Shown here: positions 1 to 8,303 of the stretch, piece after piece
Layout: each line of letters starts with the position of its first letter
Numbering within the stretch: the first letter of the stretch is position 1
Assembly: GCA_964589625.1 (NCBI GenBank)
Contig: CAZPSH010000005.1
Coordinates: forward strand, 76,000 to 139,999
DNA length: 64,000 nt
Direction: 5' to 3'
From: JBFLVU01 sp964589625
Lineage (GTDB): Bacteria > Acidobacteriota > UBA4820 > DSQY01
Notes under the pieces: model-generated
Database searches by the model: none
Told to the model about the DNA's origin: nothing
Seen by the model: only the letters and a program-made list of their open reading frames with translations
Made by a program: the position numbers and the translations under genes

Positions 1-50
1 TGGCTCCCGCCATGGTCCGACTCCTTCCGCGGCCCGGGAGGGCCGCCTGC

Positions 51-1820
51 CTATTCGTCCGTCCGCATCCGGACGCCCAGTTCATCCAGCTGAGCTGAAT
101 CCACGGTCCCCGGTGAGCCCGTCATGAGACACAAGCCCGACGTGGTCTTCGGAAAGGCGATCACGTCCCGGATGGACTCGCATCCCAACAGGAGCATGGC
201 CAAGCGGTCCAGACCAAAGGCGATCCCGCCGTGGGGCGGTGTTCCGAAGCGGAACGCGTCCAGCAGGAACCCGAACTTCTCCTGGGCCTGCTCCTCGGAG
301 AATCCCAGGACCTTGAAAACCCGGCGCTGGACGTCCCCCCGGTGGATGCGGATGGACCCTCCCCCGATTTCGTTCCCGTCGAGGACGAGGTCGTAGGCGA
401 GCGCCTCGGCCTTGCCGGGATCGCTTTCCAGGATCCCCCAATCCTCCTGCCGGGGCATGGTGAAGGGATGGTGGCGGGCGGTCCACCGGTTGTCCTCCGC
501 GCTCCATTCAAACATGGGAAAGCGGTGGACCCAGAGGAGATCGTGGCGGTCCGGCTCGATCAGGCCGAGGGACTTTGCGAAGTGGAGCCGAAGGGCGGAG
601 AGGCATGCACAAGCCGTGTCGTACCCGCCCGCTACAAAGAGCCCCAGGTCGCCCTCTCCGGCGCCCACGGCATCCAAAAGGCCGCCGGCTGGACCCTCGC
701 CCAGGTGTTTCAGGGCGGGTCCGGCGAGGTGCCCGTCCTTCCGCCAGAGCGCCACCACGCCCTTTCCCCCGTGGGGCTTCACCACGCCGTTGAGGTCCTC
801 CTGCTGCTTGCGGCTCGGTCCAGCCTGACCGGGAATGGCCATCCCCCGGACCACTCCCCCGGCCTCCAGGACCGAACGGAAGACGCTGAAGGAGGTCTGC
901 CCGGCGATCTCGGAGACCGTTTTCAGTTCCATGGCGAAGCGCGTGTCCGGCTTGTCGCAGCCGTACCGCTCCATGGCTTCCAGGTAGGAAAGACGCGGGA
1001 CCGAGGAGGGCGCGGGCCACCCGACTTCCTCGAAGAGGTCGAGGACGAGCCCCTCGGCCACGGCCATGACCCTCTCCTGCGTGGCGAAGGACATCTCGAT
1101 GTCGATCTGCGTGAACTCCAATTGGCGGTCGGCCCTCAGGTCCTCGTCTCGGAAGCACCGGACCACCTGAAAGTACCGGTCGAAGCCGGAGACCATGCAC
1201 AGTTGCTTGAACAGCTGGGGGGACTGGGGCAGGGCGTAGAAGGATCCCTTCCTCAGGCGCGAGGGCACCAGGAAATCCCGGGCCCCCTCGGGTGTGGATT
1301 TTGTAAGAAAGGGGGTTTCGATTTCGATGAATCCGCGATCCGACAGGAATTCCCGGGTCCGCCGGGCGAGCCGGTGGCGGGCGACCAAACGCGCGTTCTG
1401 GAAGGGCCGCCTCAAGTCCAGGTACCGATACTGGAGGCGCATCTCCTCGCTCACCAGGGCTTCGTCTTCCACGGCAAAGGGCGGTGTTTCGGCTTCGGCG
1501 AGTACATCCAGAGAGGTGGCCGCCACCTCCACGGCGCCCGTGGGCATGTGGGGATTCACGTCCCGTTCGCCCCTCGGCCGAACCGTTCCGCGCACCACGA
1601 CCACGAATTCGGGCCTCAGCTCGTGCGCCCCGGCGAAGGCCGCCGCATCCAGGTCCTCGGAGAAGACGAGCTGGGCGATCCCTTCGCGGTCTCGAAGGTC
1701 CACGAAGACGAGGCTCCCCAAGTCTCGGCGGCGCCGGACCCACCCCATGAGGCAGACGCTCTGGCCCACGTGGCTCTTCCGGATTTCCCCCGCGTAGTGC
1801 GTGCGTTCGGGCAGGTTCAT
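51..1820 (-). CDS. aspS: Aspartyl-tRNA synthetase
   Basis: Charges tRNA-Asp with aspartate in the cytoplasm. The 589-residue product has the bacterial length. It begins with an OB-fold anticodon-binding domain (GWVRRRRDLGSLVFVD), then class II motif 2 (FRDEDLRADRQLEFTQ) and motif 3 (GIAFGLDRLAMLL) near the C terminus. The large GAD-type insertion lies between motifs 2 and 3. The Leu in RRRDLGS is the residue usually seen in discriminating rather than Asp/Asn enzymes, which is an inference from family knowledge. The ATG at 1820 was chosen because the homology starts there (MNLPERTHYAG); the open frame extends far upstream through hisS. The start overlaps the hisS stop by 4 nt, so the two are co-translated. 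Confidence 0.97.
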   Translation of the reverse strand: MNLPERTHYAGEIRKSHVGQSVCLMGWVRRRRDLGSLVFVDLRDREGIAQLVFSEDLDAAAFAGAHELRPEFVVVVRGTVRPRGERDVNPHMPTGAVEVAATSLDVLAEAETPPFAVEDEALVSEEMRLQYRYLDLRRPFQNARLVARHRLARRTREFLSDRGFIEIETPFLTKSTPEGARDFLVPSRLRKGSFYALPQSPQLFKQLCMVSGFDRYFQVVRCFRDEDLRADRQLEFTQIDIEMSFATQERVMAVAEGLVLDLFEEVGWPAPSSVPRLSYLEAMERYGCDKPDTRFAMELKTVSEIAGQTSFSVFRSVLEAGGVVRGMAIPGQAGPSRKQQEDLNGVVKPHGGKGVVALWRKDGHLAGPALKHLGEGPAGGLLDAVGAGEGDLGLFVAGGYDTACACLSALRLHFAKSLGLIEPDRHDLLWVHRFPMFEWSAEDNRWTARHHPFTMPRQEDWGILESDPGKAEALAYDLVLDGNEIGGGSIRIHRGDVQRRVFKVLGFSEEQAQEKFGFLLDAFRFGTPPHGGIAFGLDRLAMLLLGCESIRDVIAFPKTTSGLCLMTGSPGTVDSAQLDELGVRMRTDE

Positions 1821-3064
1821 GTACGCTCCTTGAGGATTCGCGTCGCCAGGGCCTCCGCCGCCAGAGCCTGCTGTTCTCCACTCTCGAGGTCTTTGAGCGT
1901 AAAGACGCCGCTCTGGTGCTCCTCCTCGCCCACGAGGACCACCCAACGCACGTTCATGCGGTCGGCCCGCTTGAGGGCCGATTTGAACGAGCGCGCCGAA
2001 TGCTCCATCACCGCGACGGCACCGGCGGTCCTCAGGATCCGCGCCAGATCCAGCGCGGTCCCATACGTTCCCGGGCCCGACCAGGCCAGGTAGATCCAGG
2101 GCAGGCGTCCGGCCGCCGGCTTGGGGAGCGCGAGGAGCAGCCGCTCCATACCCAGGGCCCATCCGAATCCCGGCAGGGCCGGTCCCCCGAGCTGTTCCAG
2201 AAGGCCGTCGTACCTCCCGCCGCCCAGGAGCGCATCCTGGGCCCCGAGAGCGCTGGAGGAGACCTCGAAGACGGTGCGCGTGTAGTAGTCGAGGCCGCGG
2301 ACGAGACGGTCCCTTTCGGCGAAGTCGACGCCGAGGCGCCCCAAGGCCTCTCGAAGACCCGCATGGTGCGCAGCGCACGCCTCGCAGAGCATGTCGCGGA
2401 ACCGGGGTGCTCCGTCGAGGATGGCCTGGCAGGAGGGAACCTTGCAATCCAGCACGCGGAGGGGGTTGGTCTCGAGCCGCCGACGGCAGTCCCCGCAGAG
2501 GCCCCCGGCGCTCACCGACAGACGGGACCGGAGGGCCTCCACGAAAACGGGCCTGCACGCGGAACATCCGACCGAGTTTACCTGGACCCGCACCCCCAGC
2601 ACACCCACGGCCTCCAAGAATTCCGCGACCATGGCGATGGCTTCGGCGTCCGCCCCGGGGGCCGGGTCCCCCAGCACCTCCACCCCGATCTGGTGGAACT
2701 GACGGTACCGACCCTTCTGCGGCCGCTCGTACCGAAACTGGGGACCGATGTAGTAAAGCCTTCCGTGAAGAGGCGACTCGTGGAGGCGGTGCTCCACCAT
2801 GGCCCGCGCCACACCCGCCGTGTTCTCAGGACGCAGGGTCAGGCTTCTGCCCTTCCGGTCGGGGAAGGTGTACATCTCCTTGGTGACGATGTCCGTCTCG
2901 TCGCCGATGCCGCGGACGAAAAGCTCCGTGGGCTCGAGGACCGGGGTCCGAATCTCGGTGTACCCGTACTGGGCAAAGACGCGGCGCGCCGCCTCCTCCA
3001 CCGCCTGCCAGGTGGACACCTCGGGAAAGACCAAGTCCTGCGTGCCTTTGACGGCCGTGATCAT
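1817..3064 (-). CDS. hisS: Histidyl-tRNA synthetase
   Basis: Charges tRNA-His. The 415-residue product shows the HisRS start ITAVKGTQDLVFPE, motif 2 around FRYERPQKGRYRQFHQ, and the histidine-binding signature LVRGLDYYTRTVFEV, followed by the C-terminal anticodon-binding domain. The ATG at 3064 has GGAGG about 5 nt upstream and matches the family start; upstream in-frame codons are not conserved. It is first in the hisS-aspS pair and overlaps aspS by 4 nt. A TAGAAT box preceded by TG (3082-3087, minus strand) is a possible extended -10 promoter. Confidence 0.97.
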   Translation of the reverse strand: MITAVKGTQDLVFPEVSTWQAVEEAARRVFAQYGYTEIRTPVLEPTELFVRGIGDETDIVTKEMYTFPDRKGRSLTLRPENTAGVARAMVEHRLHESPLHGRLYYIGPQFRYERPQKGRYRQFHQIGVEVLGDPAPGADAEAIAMVAEFLEAVGVLGVRVQVNSVGCSACRPVFVEALRSRLSVSAGGLCGDCRRRLETNPLRVLDCKVPSCQAILDGAPRFRDMLCEACAAHHAGLREALGRLGVDFAERDRLVRGLDYYTRTVFEVSSSALGAQDALLGGGRYDGLLEQLGGPALPGFGWALGMERLLLALPKPAAGRLPWIYLAWSGPGTYGTALDLARILRTAGAVAVMEHSARSFKSALKRADRMNVRWVVLVGEEEHQSGVFTLKDLESGEQQALAAEALATRILKERT

Positions 3065-3235
3065 GCGTCCTCCAGAGGGCGATTCTACCACGCGGGCGAT
3101 CCTTCGGAGCCGAAGGCCGGAGGGCTCACGCAGGCCCCGCCCCCATCATCCCGGAAAGGATACGAGTCCAATTTACTTGGGAATGATCCTACTCCAGGAA
3201 GCATTCCGCGCGCCAGCCTGCGCGGACGAGCCCCT

Positions 3236-3712
3236 TCAACCCCGCTCGCGCAGAGCCCTCGCTTGCTCCCGGTCGAGGTCCTTTTCCCGGATAGCGTCGC
3301 GCTTGTCGTAGGCCTTCTTCCCCCGGCCGAGTCCCAACTCCACCTTCACTTTCCCGCCCTTGAAATAGACGCGCAGGGGCACGAGGGTCAGGCCCTTCTG
3401 GTCCACCCATCCGCGCATCTTCAGGATCTCCTTCTTGTGAAGGAGGAGCTTCCTCCTGCGCAACGGGTCCAAGGGAGTGAGAGACAGGTGGGTGTGCTGG
3501 GCGTACGGGGCGATGTGGCACTGGTGCAGCCAGGCTTCTCCGCCCTCCACGGAGGCGTACGCGTCCTTGAGCTGGATCCGTCCGGCCCGCACCGACTTCA
3601 CTTCGGGGCCGAGGAGGGCGATCCCCGCCTCGAAGCGCTCCAGGATCTCGTAGAGGAAGAAGGCCTGCCGGTTTCGGGCGGCCTCTTTGAGCCCCTCCTT
3701 CGCCTCCTTCAT
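3236..3712 (-). CDS. smpB: SsrA-binding protein SmpB
   Basis: Binds tmRNA and brings it to stalled ribosomes for trans-translation. The product is 158 residues, the normal length. It carries the family pattern RQAFFLYEILERFEAGIALLG, GPEVKSVRAGRIQLKDAY and the basic tail KKAYDKRDAIREKD. The ATG at 3712 gives the standard N terminus and overlaps the stop of the upstream zinc-finger gene by 4 nt. No ssrA gene is visible close by. Confidence 0.96.
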   Translation of the reverse strand: MKEAKEGLKEAARNRQAFFLYEILERFEAGIALLGPEVKSVRAGRIQLKDAYASVEGGEAWLHQCHIAPYAQHTHLSLTPLDPLRRRKLLLHKKEILKMRGWVDQKGLTLVPLRVYFKGGKVKVELGLGRGKKAYDKRDAIREKDLDREQARALRERG

Positions 3713-3969
3713 GGCTTGCGAGGCGTGCGCGAGGGAGGGATGTGGCGCATGACCGCATCCTTGAAGGAGGCGGGCACGCCCACCGAGGGGAGAGTGTCCA
3801 GGGTGTCCAGGAGGCGGCGCATGGACTCGTACTCCGTCTGGCAGGTGGGGCAGGAGGAGAGGTGGTCCAGGATCTCCGCCGACTCCTCGGCCGTGAAGTC
3901 GTTCTCGATGAACCGCGGAAGGAGGGCGAGGATCTTGTTGCAGCGGCAAGTTTTGCTCGGGTCCGTCAT
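3709..3969 (-). CDS. Small zinc-finger anti-sigma factor (zf-HC2 type)
   Basis: This 86-residue protein has an HxxxCxxC core (HLSSCPTC) preceded by CRCNKI and followed by a short helical tail. That is the zf-HC2 fold used by anti-sigma factors to hold group IV sigma factors. It lacks a membrane segment, so it is probably a soluble anti-sigma factor. It lies 17 nt after the ECF sigma gene and overlaps smpB by 4 nt. The sigma/anti-sigma partnership is inferred from position and fold. Confidence 0.8.
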   Translation of the reverse strand: MTDPSKTCRCNKILALLPRFIENDFTAEESAEILDHLSSCPTCQTEYESMRRLLDTLDTLPSVGVPASFKDAVMRHIPPSRTPRKP

Positions 3970-3986
3970 GGCGCCTTCCTCTTCCC

Positions 3987-4559
3987 TCAACGGAAGTCCT
4001 GGAGCCGTTCCATCAGGATCTGCCTCGCGCGGAAGATCCTGTTCTTCACCGTACCGATGGGCATCCCCGTGATCTTCGCCATCTCCTCGTAGGACCGGAA
4101 GCTGAAGTGCCTCAGCAGGATGAGCTCCCGGTAGGAGGGCGGGAGGTCCTCGATCGCCTTCTGGACCTGCACCAGCAGCATCTTGTTTTTGTACGAATCG
4201 TGCGGACTCAAGGTTGCGCTCTCCAGGTGGAGGTCGGGAAGGTCCGGATTGTCCTGCCTTTCCTGGATGGAGGTGGTGCTCATCTTCTGCCTTCGGAGGT
4301 GGTCGATCGTGTGGTTGCTCGCGATCTTGTAGAGCCACGTGGAGAACTTGTACTGCCCGTCGTACCGTCGGAGGCTCTCGTAGGCCTTGATGAACACTTC
4401 CTGGCTCAGTTCCAGGGCCTCCTCATAGTTGTGGACCATGTGGAAGATGTACGTGACGAGGCCCTTCTGGTACCGCTCCACCAGGCCGCCGAAGGCCTCC
4501 GTGTCCCCGTCCAGCACCGCCCGGATGACTTCGCCGTCGGTCAGGATCCTCTGAGCCAT
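3987..4559 (-). CDS. RNA polymerase ECF sigma factor (SigW/RpoE-like)
   Basis: This group IV sigma factor has 190 residues. Region 2 is seen as LSQEVFIKAYESLRRYDGQ and FSTWLYKIASNHTIDHLRR; region 4 is seen as AIEDLPPSYRELILLRHF and the HTH GMPIGTVKNRIFRARQIL. It should direct RNA polymerase to a stress regulon and be held by the zinc-finger protein encoded next. ATG at 4559. The gene is divergent from the YjbQ-like fragment at 4657. Confidence 0.92.
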   Translation of the reverse strand: MAQRILTDGEVIRAVLDGDTEAFGGLVERYQKGLVTYIFHMVHNYEEALELSQEVFIKAYESLRRYDGQYKFSTWLYKIASNHTIDHLRRQKMSTTSIQERQDNPDLPDLHLESATLSPHDSYKNKMLLVQVQKAIEDLPPSYRELILLRHFSFRSYEEMAKITGMPIGTVKNRIFRARQILMERLQDFR

Positions 4560-4656
4560 CGCTCCAACCCCCGCCGCCCATTCTGGAGGGCCCCTCCCCT
4601 CCGGTCAAGGACCGCCCGTGCTACACTTTCCTCCTCGGGCAGCGAAAGGAGCCTTC

Positions 4657-4752
4657 GTGAGGTCCCACCGGGAGACCCTCACCCTTGAAACTCCGGGCCG
4701 CAGGGCCTTCGTCAACCTCACGGACCGGGTCCGGGAGATCCTGAAAGGGTGA
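4657..4752 (+). pseudogene. N-terminal fragment resembling YjbQ (UPF0047)
   Basis: A GTG at 4657 with AAGGAG 6 nt upstream opens a 31-codon frame (MRSHRETLTLETPGRR, then VNLTDRVREIL) that ends in TGA at 4750-4752. Its beginning resembles the start of YjbQ/UPF0047 proteins, which normally run to about 135 residues. The next 400 bases hold an unrelated membrane-anchored frame, so this looks like a truncated or frameshifted gene start. The family match is from memory and short. Confidence 0.4.
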
Positions 4753-4768
4753 GATCGTCCAGGCGGGC

Positions 4769-5146
4769 GTGGGCCTCTTCATCCTCGCGGCGGTGGGGTG
4801 GTTCCTGTGGACGGCCTTGGCCCCGACGCTGGTGGGAGAGAGTGCGGAGGAGGCGGCCCGGAGGGAGAAGGAGGCGGCCCGCCAGGCAGCGGTCTGGGCC
4901 GAGGTGGAGGCCTCGCGCCTCATCCTGAAGGCCGACGCCGAGCGACAGGACCTGCACGTGGTGCCCGGCGTCTGGGAATCCCTCCTTCCCACGGTTCGAG
5001 AATCCTACGTGGCGGCCGCGGCGGCCCACTACGGGTGGAACCGATGCTTCGTCCTGGATGCGGCCACGGGGCGCACATTGGGATGGTACCAGTCGGGCCG
5101 GGGGTTCCACGTCCCCCGCCGTTCCGAAGCCCCGGAGCAACGGTAG
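4769..5146 (+). CDS. Hypothetical membrane-anchored protein
   Basis: This 125-residue product was not recognised. It opens with one hydrophobic helix (GLFILAAVGWFLWTALAP). A Glu/Ala-rich helix (ESAEEAARREKEAARQAA) and a C-terminal region (AHYGWNRCFVLDAATGRTLGWYQ) of unknown fold follow. The GTG at 4769 has no clear ribosome binding site, and the frame is open from 4745, just inside the preceding 31-codon fragment. The true product may therefore arise from a fused or frameshifted gene. Confidence 0.45.
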   Translation: MGLFILAAVGWFLWTALAPTLVGESAEEAARREKEAARQAAVWAEVEASRLILKADAERQDLHVVPGVWESLLPTVRESYVAAAAAHYGWNRCFVLDAATGRTLGWYQSGRGFHVPRRSEAPEQR

Positions 5147-5231
5147 TCTCACCTTTCCAATCCGACCGGGGGGTTGGACCCGAAGCACCCTCCGGTGCCC
5201 GATGGCGGAGTCGGATTGGGGCGGGCGGACG

Positions 5232-5828
5232 TCAGCGCCCCGCACCGAAGAAGGTCCGGCCCAGTCGCTTCGCCTCGTCGAGGTACCTCCGTCGGCGCGA
5301 GTCCGCCGCCTCCGTGACCCCGTGAAAGATCTCGAGCCGGACCGTTCTGACTCCGCACATGCGGAGCGTCCAGTCCACGAGGACCTTCCGCATGGGGCGG
5401 TGGAACCCGAAAGTCCGGTAAAGAAGAGCCGAGGCGCCCGCCGTGCAGAGGACGAGGGCTCGCTCCTGGCCGAGAAGTCCCTCCACACGGCCTCCTGGAA
5501 GAAACCGGAAGGCGAAGCCTTCGAAGAACACGCGGTCCACGAAGCCTTTCACCATGGCGGGCGGGCCGAACCAGTACACCGGAAAGACGAAGGCCAATCC
5601 CCCGGCCGCCGAAACGCGCGCCTGGAGGGCCGCGACGTCGGGCGCGAACCGCCCGGTGGCGGCCGCCTCCAAGTCCTCCGACCGCATTTCGGGGCGAAAT
5701 CCCTCGCCATGCAGGTCCAAGAAATCCACCTCGTGGCCCTCGCCTTCCAAGGATTCCCTCAACGCGGCGGCCACGGAGGCGTTAAAGGAATCGGCGCGGG
5801 GATGGGAGAGGACCAGGAGAATCCTCAC
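5232..5828 (-). CDS. NAD(P)H:quinone oxidoreductase, flavodoxin-like fold
   Basis: This 198-residue flavoprotein is of the MdaB/KefF/NQO type. The N-terminal FMN/FAD phosphate loop is LLVLSHPRADSFNASVA, and the diagnostic FVFPVYWFGPPAMVKGFVDRV stretch lies near the middle. Proteins of this family reduce quinones by two electrons using NAD(P)H. The gene is followed 10 nt downstream of a flavin-reductase-like gene on the same strand, so the two may be cotranscribed. Confidence 0.85.
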   Translation of the reverse strand: MRILLVLSHPRADSFNASVAAALRESLEGEGHEVDFLDLHGEGFRPEMRSEDLEAAATGRFAPDVAALQARVSAAGGLAFVFPVYWFGPPAMVKGFVDRVFFEGFAFRFLPGGRVEGLLGQERALVLCTAGASALLYRTFGFHRPMRKVLVDWTLRMCGVRTVRLEIFHGVTEAADSRRRRYLDEAKRLGRTFFGAGR

Positions 5829-5838
5829 CGGCGCCCCC

Positions 5839-6354
5839 TTAGGCCTTTCGGAAGCGGGCCGAGGCCCACACCGCGAGCACCTCGCCCAGGAAGGCCGTGT
5901 GGTAATCCCGCTGTGGGTAGTTCCCCTCGATGGAGGGATCCCTGAAGCGCGCCGGATCCACTTGCATCGTGGCCATGAGACGGCACTCGAGGGACAGGTC
6001 GGACCCGGCGATACGGACCACGGGGACCTCCGAGGAGGCCTCGGGGACCAGCCCCGCCGCCTTCCATTTGTCGAGGTCCCGGCCCGACCGCGTCCCGCAC
6101 AGTTCGAGGGCGTTCCGGCGCGAGGCGGGGAGGACGTTCAGGGTGAAGGCATGCCCCGCTTCGAGGAGGCCGAAGGTGTGGCGTGTTGGGCGGACGTAGA
6201 CGGTGACGGCGGGCCGGTTCCAGATCGTCCCGAACCCGCCCCAAGATACGGTCATGGGGTTGGGTCGCTCCGTCCCCGCCACGAGAAGGGCCCACTCCTT
6301 GTCCAAAAGATGGAAGGGCCGAAGGATGACCTCCGCAGGATCGACGCGGGTCAT
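5839..6354 (-). CDS. Flavin reductase/flavoredoxin-like FMN-binding protein
   Basis: This 171-residue protein has the split-barrel flavin reductase pattern: NPMTVSWGGFGTIWNRPAVTVYVRP near the start and the mid-protein HAFTLNVLPAS segment. Family members bind FMN and act as flavin reductases or flavoredoxins. ATG at 6354 overlaps the stop of the upstream lipoprotein gene by 4 nt. The physiological substrate cannot be told from the sequence. Confidence 0.8.
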   Translation of the reverse strand: MTRVDPAEVILRPFHLLDKEWALLVAGTERPNPMTVSWGGFGTIWNRPAVTVYVRPTRHTFGLLEAGHAFTLNVLPASRRNALELCGTRSGRDLDKWKAAGLVPEASSEVPVVRIAGSDLSLECRLMATMQVDPARFRDPSIEGNYPQRDYHTAFLGEVLAVWASARFRKA

Positions 6355-6923
6355 GGCCTCTGCCCCTTCCCGGCGCTTGCTTCGAGGAATCGGAAGAGGT
6401 CCTCGGAGGCCCGCTTCAGGCAGAGCCTCGCGGCGGCCTCGGGGGTTTCCACGAGCCCCCACCGCCCGCGCACCTGGCTTCTCACGGCGTAGAGCCGTCG
6501 GCCCTCCCCATCCCTCAGGACGAGCAGGAGGTCCGCGTCGGCATAGCGCCGGTTCCCTTCTCCCCGGGGGTCCAACCCGGTGCGTGCACCGGCCCCCATG
6601 GGGGATCCCGTTCCTGGTTGGACCCTTCCCGGGTCCGCCGAGGCCGTGACCTCCGGACTCGAGGTCCGCCCCGAAAAGAGGATCTCGATCCGCCCGCCGA
6701 GGGGGTCTTCCCCGGGCGGAAGCCGTTCGGAGAAGGCGATGCGGGCCAGGTCTTCGAGCAGTGGGGTCAGGTCGGACGGATCGCACCGAACCTCCAGACG
6801 ATAGGCGGGGACCCGGAGCAATGCGGAGGCGTCGGCCTCGGGCTCCCGCAGCACGGTGGCGCATCCGCCAAGGGCGAGAAGCCCGGCCAGAAGGAGCGGG
6901 GCGGGCGGGTGTCCAACGGTCAT
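6351..6923 (-). CDS. Hypothetical lipoprotein
   Basis: This 190-residue protein has a short signal peptide ending in the lipobox LGGC (Cys21), so it should be lipidated and tethered to a membrane. The mature region has alternating beta-type segments (YRLEVRCDPSDLT, DADLLLVLRDGEGRRLYAVRSQV) and no motif I recognise. It is translationally coupled by 4-nt overlaps to the patatin gene upstream and the flavin reductase downstream, suggesting one envelope-related operon. Confidence 0.7.
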   Translation of the reverse strand: MTVGHPPAPLLLAGLLALGGCATVLREPEADASALLRVPAYRLEVRCDPSDLTPLLEDLARIAFSERLPPGEDPLGGRIEILFSGRTSSPEVTASADPGRVQPGTGSPMGAGARTGLDPRGEGNRRYADADLLLVLRDGEGRRLYAVRSQVRGRWGLVETPEAAARLCLKRASEDLFRFLEASAGKGQRP

Positions 6924-7843
6924 GGCGTCGCCTCCACGGGAACGCGGCGGGTCTTTCGGGCAATGGCCTCCCGTATCGCCGGGAGGGCCGCGCGGGCGGC
7001 CGCCTCCCCCGCTTCAATCAGGCGCTTCTTCTGGCTGAAGTCGTCGAAGGCCACCCCCTTTACATCGGGCTGGACGACCACGTCGGCCTCCGCCGCCCTC
7101 AGCCTTCCGATCTCCTGGTACATGATCATCGCCGAGTGTAAGGCCACCTCCACCGGATTTCTCGGCGTGGTCGATGGGAGGCCCGCCGGAATGGCCACAC
7201 CGATGACCACCTCGGCGCCTCTCCGGCGGGCAACATCGGCCGGAACGGGGTCCAGGACGCCCCCATCTACGTAAGTCGCCCCCCCGAACTGGACGGGCAC
7301 GAAAACCCCCGGAATGGCGCAGGAGGCATGGACCGCTTGGGCTACGGAACCACGCTCGAAGACCACCGCCTGCCCCGTCCGGATGTCCACGGCCACGGGG
7401 TAGAAGGGGACCGGGAGGGTTTCCAGCGTCTTGTGGCGCAAATTGCGGCTCAGAAACGCCTCCAGCCTCTCGCCCTTCACCAGGCCGCCCGAAAGGAGGG
7501 CCAGGGCCTTGTAGTCAAAGAGGTCCTCCTCCTGGACTTCGACGGCCAGGAACTCGGCGTCGAGGACCCTTCCCGAATCGGCATAGAGCGCCCCGATGAG
7601 ACTTCCCACGGAGGTCCCGGCCACGAGGTCAACGGGGATCTTCTCCTGCTCGAACACCCTCAGGACGCCGATTTCCGCGAACCCGCGGGCCGCGCCGCCC
7701 CCGAGGGCCAGTCCCACCTTGGGGGGGATCTCCCGCATCGCCTGGGGCGGGATCTCGACGGGGGGAGGCTTCTGTGGCGCGCAGGCGTAGAGCGCGAGAC
7801 AGAGGGCGGCGAGGAGCGGCCCGGCGGCTGGTCTTCGTGACAT
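6920..7843 (-). CDS. Patatin-like phospholipase lipoprotein (RssA/YchK-like)
   Basis: This serine acyl hydrolase has 307 residues. It has a lipobox (LYAC, Cys21), then the oxyanion loop GLALGGGAARG, the nucleophile elbow GTSVG and the catalytic Asp in YVDGG. The Ser-Asp dyad is complete, so the enzyme is likely active on phospholipid or acyl esters at the membrane. ATG at 7843 has AGGAGG 7 nt upstream. It is first in the patatin-lipoprotein-flavin reductase run and starts just after tRNA-Leu, which is on the same strand. Confidence 0.88.
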   Translation of the reverse strand: MSRRPAAGPLLAALCLALYACAPQKPPPVEIPPQAMREIPPKVGLALGGGAARGFAEIGVLRVFEQEKIPVDLVAGTSVGSLIGALYADSGRVLDAEFLAVEVQEEDLFDYKALALLSGGLVKGERLEAFLSRNLRHKTLETLPVPFYPVAVDIRTGQAVVFERGSVAQAVHASCAIPGVFVPVQFGGATYVDGGVLDPVPADVARRRGAEVVIGVAIPAGLPSTTPRNPVEVALHSAMIMYQEIGRLRAAEADVVVQPDVKGVAFDDFSQKKRLIEAGEAAARAALPAIREAIARKTRRVPVEATP

Positions 7844-7854
7844 GGGGATCCTCC

Positions 7855-7941
7855 TGGTGCCGGAGGCGGGGCTCGAACCCGCACGGCCTTGCGGCCAGGG
7901 GATTTTAAGTCCCCAGCGTCTGCCCGTTCCGCCACTCCGGC
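7855..7941 (-). tRNA. tRNA-Leu (anticodon TAA)
   Basis: On the minus strand GCCGGAG pairs with CTCCGGC. The anticodon stem GGGGA/TCCCC encloses CTTAAAA (anticodon TAA), and a long variable arm precedes the T loop TTCGAGC. The discriminator is A and CCA is encoded (7855-7857). Confidence 0.96.
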
Positions 7942-8081
7942 CGCCGTCAGTATACGGCGGATCGCTTTCGAAGGGCCCAATCCACGGTAGGGTCCCCCCC
8001 CCGAGCCTTGGGGCTCCGGCCGATGAGGGTGCCAAGGCCGCACGACCCTTCACCGGTGGATTTGGGGTGAGAAAAAGGAAC

Positions 8082-8155
8082 TGGAGGCGCCGACCGGAAT
8101 CGAACCGGTGATGAGGGCTTTGCAGGCCCCTGCCTTACCGCTTGGCTACGGCGCC
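8082..8155 (-). tRNA. tRNA-Cys (anticodon GCA)
   Basis: The acceptor GGCGCCG pairs with CGGCGCC. The anticodon loop CTGCAAA sits in the stem GGGGC/GCCCT, and the T arm is ACCGG-TTCGATT-CCGGT. The discriminator is T (U73, typical for Cys) and CCA is encoded at 8082-8084. Confidence 0.96.
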
Positions 8156-8303
8156 CCAAGCCCGGTCATTATGGGCTCCGGGCCTGCGCCTGTCAACCTT
8201 TTCAGCCCTCCCAAGAGGGGTGGTGGCGCAGGTCGGGAAGGGGCGTCCGACTTGCGCGCGGCGGCCGCCTCCGGCAGGATGGCGGTCAGGGGAGGAGTTG
8301 TGA

